Shown here: positions 10,871 to 18,299 of the stretch, piece after piece
Layout of the letters: each line of letters starts with the position of its first letter
How positions within the stretch are numbered: the first letter of the stretch is position 1
DNA from: Leishmania martiniquensis
Taxonomy: Eukaryota > Euglenozoa > Kinetoplastea > Trypanosomatida > Trypanosomatidae
Direction: 5' to 3'
Length of the DNA stretch: 64,000 bases
Assembly (NCBI RefSeq): GCF_017916325.1
Contig: NC_090152.1
Span: forward strand, 318,001-382,000
Notes under the pieces: model-generated
What the model was told of the DNA's origin: nothing
Database searches by the model: none
Seen by the model: the letters and a program-made list of their open reading frames with translations, nothing else
Translations under genes and position numbers: made by a program

Positions 10871-11929
10871 CTATGCCTCTGAGAGCTCGGTGGCTTTGAA
10901 TGTGATGCCACAGAAAACCGAGACAAGGAGGAGGTAAGTCGTTACCAGCGCTGGCCGCGCTGCCGACAGCACCCCGTCCCACTCGGCTACCATCATTTCG
11001 CAAACAGCGTCCAGACCATCCAGCTCGCGCAGGCGGGCTGAGGCACAAAGCTTCGGCACCGGCACTCTCGAAAGAAACACCGCCTGCCAAATACCTTTCA
11101 AGCACACAAAAACCACCAAAGTAGCCAGGACTATGGTGCCGTGAGCCATGACGCTGCGCTGCAGAAGTGTCTGCGGCTTCAGCGACAATGAGTATAGTGA
11201 GGCCGCTTCTGGTTCGATCAGCGGTTCATCATCCGCAGGTACGGCTGCAGCAGCAGGGGTACTACATGGCTGGCCAGCCAATGTGGCAGCAGCCATTTCA
11301 GCCAGCTTTTTGTACCCCTTAGGCAGCTCCGTGCCCATTGTGGTCGTCAAGATGCGCCTCTTCACCCACACACTCTTCAGGAACTGCACGTGCCCCAACA
11401 CACGCATCGTCACCTCGGCCGACGCGCCGCTGCCAGCCTGCGTGAACGTCACAACCGCCTCCACGCGGAACGCGTCACCAAACATCACACCAGGCACCTG
11501 GCTTGAAAACTGCACCGCCAGTGTCGGCGCGCCATTCACCTTGAACAGGGCGTAGCGCTGGTACTCAATACAGGTGTAAGGCTTCCCCATCATTGCCTTC
11601 ACCAGCGTCGTGCACGTAAACTGGCGCTGCCCGCGGAACGCTCCGCCGTCCTTTGTCGGCCGCCACGGCTCCCACTTCTGGTCCGTGTCCTTCCGCTCCG
11701 CGTGATAGTCCGCCAGCAGCACGCTGTCGTCGTCGAAGCACATGCCGAACACGTCGAGGACCCCCTTCCCTGTGCACACCATCACAGGTGCAATCACCTC
11801 CTTCCCAAAGCACGAGAAGTCGCTCAGCGCACTGCCGTACTCCGTCTCCACCTGCGAGAGCGCGTCCAGCGACTCCACGGCGGGGATCTTCTCTTCGTCG
11901 TTTTCGCACGTCGTTGTTTTGAACGCCAT
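10871..11929 (-). CDS. Short VASt-domain membrane protein (GRAM-less paralogue)
   Basis: 352 aa from the first in-frame ATG at 11929; the open frame extends 38 codons further upstream but without an ATG. Residues 3-205 are a VASt domain, the START-like sterol-binding module of Lam/Ysp2 and GRAMD1/Aster proteins, with the same sequence as residues 432 onward of the neighbouring larger gene. Two hydrophobic segments follow (about 262-282 and 330-350), so it is probably anchored in a membrane, likely ER. Unlike its neighbour it has no GRAM domain. The block 11321-11923 appears identical in DNA to 13035-13637 and starts only two codons after the ATG, which suggests a VASt cassette copied or converted between tandem genes. 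It may be a functional short form or a truncated duplicate. Confidence 0.8.
   Translation of the reverse strand: MAFKTTTCENDEEKIPAVESLDALSQVETEYGSALSDFSCFGKEVIAPVMVCTGKGVLDVFGMCFDDDSVLLADYHAERKDTDQKWEPWRPTKDGGAFRGQRQFTCTTLVKAMMGKPYTCIEYQRYALFKVNGAPTLAVQFSSQVPGVMFGDAFRVEAVVTFTQAGSGASAEVTMRVLGHVQFLKSVWVKRRILTTTMGTELPKGYKKLAEMAAATLAGQPCSTPAAAAVPADDEPLIEPEAASLYSLSLKPQTLLQRSVMAHGTIVLATLVVFVCLKGIWQAVFLSRVPVPKLCASARLRELDGLDAVCEMMVAEWDGVLSAARPALVTTYLLLVSVFCGITFKATELSEA
11321..11923 (-). repeat. 603-bp VASt cassette, copy 1 (appears identical to 13035-13637)
   Basis: Read side by side, the two copies show no difference over the block at a constant offset of 1714 bp. Identity ends sharply on both sides: at 11924 the shared block gives way to an ATG-containing sequence instead of the GRAM-linked exon, and at 11320 a T/C difference begins the divergence. 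The block encodes the VASt domain of both flanking genes. Confidence 0.9.
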
Positions 11930-12635
11930 TCTCAAGTTGTGAGGCGAGTGTACGGGAGATTTGATGTCGGCTGCGTCGCTGAACTCGTCAGCAAAGCGGC
12001 TGTCGAGGCGCAAGTGATCAACAAAGGAGCTCGGAATCGACACCGGGATTCGGCAACACTCCGCTCGAGAAGCACGATGAGGACATCAACAGTAGCAGAA
12101 GGAGTGTAATGGTAGAGACCTTAGAGATGACATTGAGCATCGAGTGAGAGAAGGCACACATGGAGTGGGAAGGATGTTGTGAAAAAAAAAAAACTGGCAC
12201 GAGGGCAGCTTTCATCCCACTCTGGTTTGGATCCACCTCTTTTCGCAGTCATAACACTCATGTGCCCGACAGAAAGCCGCACTGCGCACAGCACCTCTCT
12301 TCATTAGCCCTTGCTCTCTCGTGAAAGCTTTGCCCCATCTCTTGAAATTGATTATGCTTGCCAGCAAAAACAGAAGCAGTAAATGATGGAGGCAGTCAGG
12401 CCGAAGACAAAAAGAAAAGCTACACTTGCTCAAATTGTGAAGCTCACGGTTCATAGTGACCATTAGCGCAATAGAAAGACCCTTTCGCGCGCAAACGGCG
12501 GGTAGTTAAAGCCATCGCATCCTGCCTTCAAGGCGGTGCCGCCCTTTTAGCAGTGAAACAAGTGATATGCAGCGGAACGCTCCACTGAGCTCGGCGACAG
12601 AAGGCTTGCTTGGTCCTTTCTCCTGAGCGAGAGCG
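11930..12635. other. Intergenic region between the two VASt genes
   Basis: About 700 bp, poorer in GC than most of the window, with an A12 run near 12181-12192 (a T run on the transcribed sense). The in-frame stretch 11930-12043 upstream of the short VASt gene has no ATG. I see no gene. Confidence 0.5.
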
Positions 12636-14924
12636 TCAAAGAGACACAAACGCAGTTATTCCAATCTGAAAGCTCACAAAGCACACCACCGCAGTGATCA
12701 CGGAAGTCAGCGAAGATGTGAGAGACTGCAGCACGCCCCTTTGGCCGAAAACGCCCATTGGGGAGAAGCTCATGATGAGGCAGCAAAAAAGAGAAACTAG
12801 AAAGCACAAGGCAGAGAGCGCGAGGACGGTAGCATTGGCGGTGAATCCCTCCAACGGCCAGACTCTCAAAAGCATAGGCATATATGGCTTGCACGCTGGC
12901 GGCAATAGAGCTGCCCTTTCCCCATTCTCTTTCCTTGCCTCACTATCCGCTTCTCCATTGCCCTCAGTCCCGCCTGCACCTTGCTCACTGTTAAATCGCT
13001 CGCAAATCAATTTCGCAAGAGTCTTGTACCCCTCAGGCAGCTCCGTGCCCATTGTGGTCGTCAAGATGCGCCTCTTCACCCACACACTCTTCAGGAACTG
13101 CACGTGCCCCAACACACGCATCGTCACCTCGGCCGACGCGCCGCTGCCAGCCTGCGTGAACGTCACAACCGCCTCCACGCGGAACGCGTCACCAAACATC
13201 ACACCAGGCACCTGGCTTGAAAACTGCACCGCCAGTGTCGGCGCGCCATTCACCTTGAACAGGGCGTAGCGCTGGTACTCAATACAGGTGTAAGGCTTCC
13301 CCATCATTGCCTTCACCAGCGTCGTGCACGTAAACTGGCGCTGCCCGCGGAACGCTCCGCCGTCCTTTGTCGGCCGCCACGGCTCCCACTTCTGGTCCGT
13401 GTCCTTCCGCTCCGCGTGATAGTCCGCCAGCAGCACGCTGTCGTCGTCGAAGCACATGCCGAACACGTCGAGGACCCCCTTCCCTGTGCACACCATCACA
13501 GGTGCAATCACCTCCTTCCCAAAGCACGAGAAGTCGCTCAGCGCACTGCCGTACTCCGTCTCCACCTGCGAGAGCGCGTCCAGCGACTCCACGGCGGGGA
13601 TCTTCTCTTCGTCGTTTTCGCACGTCGTTGTTTTGAAGACAAGCGGCCCTGAGACCTCAGATTTCGCCGTTGCATCCCTCTGCCGAATTTTCGAGGCTTG
13701 AAATGTGGACTCGATCACATTCAAAGCAGCATCTCGGCTCGTAAAGTTCGAGAAGCTCATTGAGGCGCCAGATTTCAGCTGCACGTAGAACCCATCGAGC
13801 AAGACAAGCTTCTGCTCCTTTTCGATTTTCTCCACATCGGAGAACTTGATCTCTATCCTCGGCTCCATCATCGGGGAAACGAAGAGAATGAAATTCTGCG
13901 TAATCCACATTTTTCCCAGCCGGCTGGCGCCAAATTGGTAGCAGCACGTAAACGAGTCCTTGAGTGTTTCAGTCTGAGGAATCGACGGGAAAAAGCGCCG
14001 GAATTCAGGAATCATCCCGGGGCGGATATGGTGGCTGCTTTCCTGAAGTCCGCTTTTTCGACTTTGTAACGAGGCAGTTCTCTCCAGGAGCAAGGCACTG
14101 GAGCTCTGCTTTTCTACCACGCCCGACGTACCCGCGTGCGAAGCGAGTGAGGGCGCAGCGGCTCGGTCGAGCTCGGCGCAAACATCAGGGTATTGCTTAC
14201 CGTGCGTGAGCGGAAGGCTGCTGGCGGGCAGGGGTTGTGTGTCTGGGAGCGGGGTATCTCGTGCCTCAATACTACCACGGTAGGCGACTGAGCTCGCTCG
14301 ACTCGTAGCACGACTACTTAAAGACCCACCCGATGACGAGACGTCCGCCTCATCGTCAGGGTAAAAAGAGGTAGCCTTGTCCGCCGCATACTTCTCTCGA
14401 ACAGACCAAAGAGTTCTCAACAAGTTGTACATTTGAGTCACTCCCGTGGAAATGAAAGCCGTGAAGTGGTGCTCTGCCCGTGCCTTCGTAACTACGATAA
14501 TAGTGTCGCAGACGAAGCTCACTTTCCTCTCCAATGTAAGCACATTCTCCAGCAGTATAACGAGGGGCTCCTCAATAAATGACGATGTGAAGCAAATGCG
14601 CAGAGGCGTCACGTACATCCTCCCCATTCGCACGAGTTTCCGCCGGATCAGGCCGCAATTGCATGATTGAACCAGTTTTTCGTTCTGATGTAGCTGTGGA
14701 AATAGCTGATGGAAAATTTTCTCTTCAGGGGTACTTGTTGTGATCAGCTGCGCCCTGAGATCAGAGCCTGAAGCGCTGGACATTCTCGTGACTTTTGCGC
14801 GGTCACTTTCCAAAAAAAGAGAACGTGAGAGTGCCAACGAATCAAAGATATCAGCGATTTCTTGTACGCAATGTTGTGTCGAAATAAATTCAAAAGAGGG
14901 GGAGAACAACTTCCCATGTTTCAT
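12636..14924 (-). CDS. Lam/GRAMD1-like sterol-transfer protein: GRAM-GRAM-VASt-TM
   Basis: 762 aa. Order of parts: GRAM/PH-like domain 1 (about 66-172, starts EEKIFHQLFPQL), Ser-rich linker, GRAM-like domain 2 (about 310-420, contains FRRFFPSIPQTE and a LGKMWITQNFILFV strand pair), VASt domain (about 432-640), and two hydrophobic C-terminal segments (about 685-710 and 730-758). This is the architecture of Lam/Ltc proteins and GRAMD1/Asters, ER-anchored tethers that move sterol at membrane contact sites; a sterol substrate (ergosterol type) is inferred. The second GRAM copy is a variation on the usual single one. ATG at 14924 is the first in frame; an ATG at 14783 (MSSASGSDL) is an alternative. 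The GRAM half is richer in A/T than the VASt half, which is shared with the next gene. Confidence 0.88.
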   Translation of the reverse strand: MKHGKLFSPSFEFISTQHCVQEIADIFDSLALSRSLFLESDRAKVTRMSSASGSDLRAQLITTSTPEEKIFHQLFPQLHQNEKLVQSCNCGLIRRKLVRMGRMYVTPLRICFTSSFIEEPLVILLENVLTLERKVSFVCDTIIVVTKARAEHHFTAFISTGVTQMYNLLRTLWSVREKYAADKATSFYPDDEADVSSSGGSLSSRATSRASSVAYRGSIEARDTPLPDTQPLPASSLPLTHGKQYPDVCAELDRAAAPSLASHAGTSGVVEKQSSSALLLERTASLQSRKSGLQESSHHIRPGMIPEFRRFFPSIPQTETLKDSFTCCYQFGASRLGKMWITQNFILFVSPMMEPRIEIKFSDVEKIEKEQKLVLLDGFYVQLKSGASMSFSNFTSRDAALNVIESTFQASKIRQRDATAKSEVSGPLVFKTTTCENDEEKIPAVESLDALSQVETEYGSALSDFSCFGKEVIAPVMVCTGKGVLDVFGMCFDDDSVLLADYHAERKDTDQKWEPWRPTKDGGAFRGQRQFTCTTLVKAMMGKPYTCIEYQRYALFKVNGAPTLAVQFSSQVPGVMFGDAFRVEAVVTFTQAGSGASAEVTMRVLGHVQFLKSVWVKRRILTTTMGTELPEGYKTLAKLICERFNSEQGAGGTEGNGEADSEARKENGERAALLPPACKPYMPMLLRVWPLEGFTANATVLALSALCFLVSLFCCLIMSFSPMGVFGQRGVLQSLTSSLTSVITAVVCFVSFQIGITAFVSL
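13035..13637 (-). repeat. 603-bp VASt cassette, copy 2
   Basis: Partner of 11321-11923, in the same orientation inside the GRAM-GRAM-VASt gene. Its GC-rich third positions contrast with the A/T-richer GRAM-coding sequence directly upstream. Confidence 0.9.
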
Positions 14925-15176
14925 TTAGGGTGTTTTCGTCCACAGGAAGTCCTAGGGTATGCGCATTGAGCTGACGCGCCATTCAGGCACCAAACCGCAC
15001 AGCGGACACGACTTGGTGCTGAAAGGCGGATACTTCGAATAACAGCAAAGTCATTTATTTTTTTAAAGCGATTTGTACACCAAGCACACGACAAGAATAC
15101 TGATGCCGAAACGGAAACGATCTTTTTCGTCCACGTGACTGTTCAGGCACCACAGATAAGGTGAAATCCACTCTGT
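14925..15176. other. Intergenic region between GRAM/VASt gene and SIDER2-like copy B
   Basis: About 250 bp without a gene. A T7/A4 tract lies at 15056-15068, next to the retroposon's 3' side, where remnants of an A-rich tail would be expected. Confidence 0.35.
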
Positions 15177-15681
15177 CCGGGTTTTCCCACAGGTCCATCT
15201 CCTGGTACAGCACAGCCGTAGACACGCGGTACCGCAGTGTGCCGAGATTGTTATGCGAGCAGGGGCCTTGCCTCGAGCAATACCTACCCGCTCCCGCTTT
15301 GCAGATCGCCTCGCAGCGGCCCTCATCACCCCACTCGCCACATGGAGCGCCCACCTCGAGGTAACTCGAGCGATGCCCACGCCGGCGTGCGCAGAGTGAG
15401 CGCCGGGTGAGACGCGTCGGGGTCGCACGCACACGCTGCACATCATATGCATGGTACCAGCGTGTGCACCGTCGCAGCTGGCCCTGACGCCGCGCCATCC
15501 AGGACCGGGCCGCTGACATTCACACCGACGTATTGCTCTGACCTCTCCATATTGCAGGCGCCCGACGCTGTGAAATGAACACAAGAGACAGTGCAGCATA
15601 GGCAAGGAGCAGAGAGAGCACTTGGCTTCTCCGCAGAGAGTGGCCACTGGGGCCCCTGAGATGGCACGCACTGAGGTGTGC
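15177..15681 (-). repeat. SIDER2-like retroposon, copy B (longest form)
   Basis: About 505 bp, sense relative to the minus-strand mRNAs, starting about 76 nt after the stop codon of the 447-aa gene, so almost certainly in its 3' UTR. Its 15372-15665 part nearly matches copy A. Between 15270 and 15371 it has about 100 bp that copies A and C lack but that copy D matches in part (the TTTGCAGATCGCCTCGC... / TTTGGAGGTCGCCCTC... region). B and D therefore seem closer to the complete element. Confidence 0.75.
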
Positions 15682-15756
15682 CCTGTTCAGCAGAGCGAGA
15701 GGAGCAAGAGAGCAAAGATAAAAAAGAACAGTCGAACAAGCTTACTAACTATTAGC

Positions 15757-17100
15757 CTAATGCTCCTTCACTTCCACCAACCCAACATCGTAGACGTTCC
15801 CACCCACGGGCTTCGAGTCCCTCAATCTTTCAACGTAGTTTCTAAGATATCGCTTTCCCTCTTCATTTTTCCCCATAACAGCATACCCATGATGCATCGG
15901 TGCTGCCCAAACGCTGCCCGATATGGACTCTACAAGCTGCGCTGAGAGATTTGGCTTGTCTAACCAAATGTCGTAGTGGGTTCCCTCCGACTCGTTCAGG
16001 TGCAACGCTGTCACCTTCGCCTTGGTGATTTGCTCAATAAGGTGCGCAACGCAAAGAGGCGGTACGTCCACACTGATATTTCGCATCGTCACATCCGGCT
16101 GCCGTGACGAAAGGCGCCCGTACAATGTCCTTAACGTGCACCTTCCACAGGTATAGTTGAATAGCTCGAGCTCCACAGTCTTGAGACCCTTTGGATGAAC
16201 AGAAACCGAATGCGCAAACAAATTAGTGCTTGATTTCCTTGTTATCATCGGAGAAGGCGTTACCACTTCCTTCCCATCCACAGTCATCGCTGACCACGAG
16301 CCTGGGTGAATGGCAACTTCATTTTCAGAAACTACCATAGACGGAACCGCCATCTCGGGATGCGGGCTCCATGGTTTCGCGTAAGCAGAGAGCGAGTCCT
16401 TTCCAGAGGTGGTCTCTTTTCTCGCCGCCAGCGGCGGTGCAGGTGCAGGCACAGGCGCAGGCGCAGGCGCGGGCACAGGCGCAACATAAGGTATGTGAGC
16501 AACATTCACGGGGGCTGTCGGTGACAAGTGCGCGGCGGGAACAAACGGATTTGGGCTCCATTGGCCAATTTTAATCGAGAGTCCATTGGTTTCGCCCACC
16601 AAGGTTGCTTGCAGTGTCGGATCGCTAAGAGATACAGGGGAAAACGGCTTTGCGTCAATGTTGAAAGCAGCCTTTTGCGGCTTTCGGGGAGTACTGGGTG
16701 GGGTAGGTTCCGTCTTGGAGCTTTCGGGCGTCAACACAGCAGCGCTGGTACCTGTTTCCTTAGTAGGCAACTCGATGGTAGCCCTACCAAAAGATGCCGT
16801 GTGAATTTCTGCCTTAGCCTCGACAGAAGACTCAGCACCCTGTGGAATTTCCGTGGCCGGGTGCTTCTCTTCCACCTCCTCACTTGCGGCGATGGCGCCA
16901 GCGTGTTCTGCGGGTGATTTTTCGGCCTCAGCCTTCTCCTCACCCATAATTTCTACGAGGGGAGCTTCCGTAATGGCAGTTTTAGCATCAGCATTATCTT
17001 CCTTCACTGCCTTGCTGTCGTCAGTCATCGTCGTTTCGGCTCGAGGACATTCCACGACTGAGTCCTCCACTTTTTCAGGACCCGCCACAGAGTCAGACAT
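15757..17100 (-). CDS. Hypothetical protein with duplicated AKP(F/W)SP...WS module
   Basis: 447 aa; function not recognised. Residues 1-140 are acidic and Ala/Glu/Ser/Thr-rich, probably disordered. Residues 150-187 and 241-272 are two copies of a degenerate module: AKPFSP...IKIGQWSPNPFVP and AKPWSPH...AIHPGSWSA, separated by a Pro/Ala run (207-225). The SPNPFVPA part resembles, loosely, PAM2-type motifs that bind poly(A)-binding protein, which is only a suggestion. Residues 300-447 look like a compact globular domain with LFNYTCGRCTLRTLY and a C-terminal GYAVMGKNEEGKRYLRNYVE. Codon use is richer in A/T than in the other genes of the window. It is the first gene after the tRNA-containing break, so probably the first of its polycistronic unit. 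ATG at 17100. Confidence 0.8.
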   Translation of the reverse strand: MSDSVAGPEKVEDSVVECPRAETTMTDDSKAVKEDNADAKTAITEAPLVEIMGEEKAEAEKSPAEHAGAIAASEEVEEKHPATEIPQGAESSVEAKAEIHTASFGRATIELPTKETGTSAAVLTPESSKTEPTPPSTPRKPQKAAFNIDAKPFSPVSLSDPTLQATLVGETNGLSIKIGQWSPNPFVPAAHLSPTAPVNVAHIPYVAPVPAPAPAPVPAPAPPLAARKETTSGKDSLSAYAKPWSPHPEMAVPSMVVSENEVAIHPGSWSAMTVDGKEVVTPSPMITRKSSTNLFAHSVSVHPKGLKTVELELFNYTCGRCTLRTLYGRLSSRQPDVTMRNISVDVPPLCVAHLIEQITKAKVTALHLNESEGTHYDIWLDKPNLSAQLVESISGSVWAAPMHHGYAVMGKNEEGKRYLRNYVERLRDSKPVGGNVYDVGLVEVKEH

Positions 17101-17653
17101 CTTCTTTGATGTAAGCTTCTTGCTGTCGGTTTGTAATTATGTTACAGATTAAATTTATGTGTCGGTGCATATTCACCAAAAATAAACAGCAAAGAGGGAA
17201 TCGACAAGAATAGTAAGCATTTTTTTCTAAGGCTTCCCCTCCATCCCTCAGAAAAATCTTCAATTACGGAGGGATGCTCACGTTGCAGCCCCTCAGCATC
17301 GTACTCTGGTTGCCCACAACCAGAGTCTAACAGGCACTCTCCTTACAACAAAGCGGGTCACCGAAGACCTCTATTTATGAAAGTGATGAAGCACCCAGCA
17401 CGAAACATAGCACGCCGCTTCAATGACACCTTGACTTATACAATTGCTCAAAGCAGTCCATCCGTGAAATTAGAGAGTATACAATTCTTCACAAGCACAA
17501 CTTCGCTTATGTAAACCACAAACAAACTGCACAGGTCACATCACTGACTCTCATTAACCCTTCACTCCTTCGTCTTCTACATGCATCGGTTTCGTTGCGC
17601 TGCTGCTCTTCTATTTCATCTTCGCATCAGAAGCACTCGGCGCAACGAAACAA
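17101..17653. other. A/T-richer upstream region of the 447-aa gene
   Basis: No gene. The sequence is less GC-rich than the window average and lacks the usual GA/CT tracts. It contains the hairpin at 17303-17326 and would hold the 5' UTR and possibly the transcription start region of the leftward unit; the latter is inferred from position only. Confidence 0.4.
17303..17326. promoter_or_regulatory. Perfect 10-bp inverted repeat with 4-nt loop
   Basis: ACTCTGGTTG (17303-17312), loop CCCA, then its exact complement CAACCAGAGT (17317-17326). It lies about 200 bp upstream of the ATG of the 447-aa gene. It could be an RNA hairpin in a 5' UTR or a DNA site; no role is known. Confidence 0.5.
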
Positions 17654-18063
17654 ACGCCACAGCGCATGCCATCTCAGGGGCCCCAGTGGCCACTCTCTGC
17701 GGAGAAGCCAAGTGCTCTCTCTGCTCCTTGCCTATGCTGCACTGTCTCTTGTGTTCATTTCACAGCGTCGGGCGCCTGCAATATGGAGAGGTCAGAGCAA
17801 TACGTCGGTGTGAATGTCAGCGGCCCGGTCCTGGATGGCGCGGCGTCAGGGCCAGCTGCGACGGTGCACACGCTGGTACCATGCATATGATGTGCAGCGT
17901 GTGCGTGCGACCCCGACGCGTCTCACCCGGCGCTCACTCTGCGCACGCCGGCGTGGGCATCGCTCGAGGCAGCGGCTGTGCTCCGATGGCCGGGCCGGCG
18001 CACTGCGGTACCGCGTGTCTACGGCAGCATCGTGCCAGGAGATGTGCCTGTGGACCGGGCCTG
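17654..18063 (+). repeat. SIDER2-like retroposon, copy C (inverted)
   Basis: About 410 bp nearly matching copy A in reverse complement, so opposite to the direction of the neighbouring genes. It has the same internal deletion as A relative to B (direct join at CCTCGAG/GCGATGCCC), and both share the first bases around ACGCCACAGCGCATGCC. Copy A has a further 3-nt deletion that C lacks. It lies upstream of the 447-aa gene rather than in a 3' UTR. The 199-codon plus-strand open frame crossing it is not a gene. Confidence 0.75.
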
Positions 18064-18299
18064 AGCAAAGTGAATTTTAGCTCATCTCCTGTGCCTCGAG
18101 GTGTGGGAAGAATTCCTTTCTTGCTCGGCGTCCTCAAGGATAGCAAAACGGGGACGGCTTCGCAGACCGTTCAGCGGTAGCTGCTGAACCCACCTATGCA
18201 GCACCCAAGGTCGAAATTCAATGACTGTTTTGACGTTAGTCACCGCCCGACAGAATTTTTGCAGCAAGCCCAGGGAAAACCCTAAGTGCCGCTAAAAAG

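Noticed and set aside
17581..18180. 199-codon plus-strand open frame
   Set aside because: It reads through SIDER2-like copy C; the same peptides appear in the frames of copies A and B, so it is retroposon shadow and not a gene.
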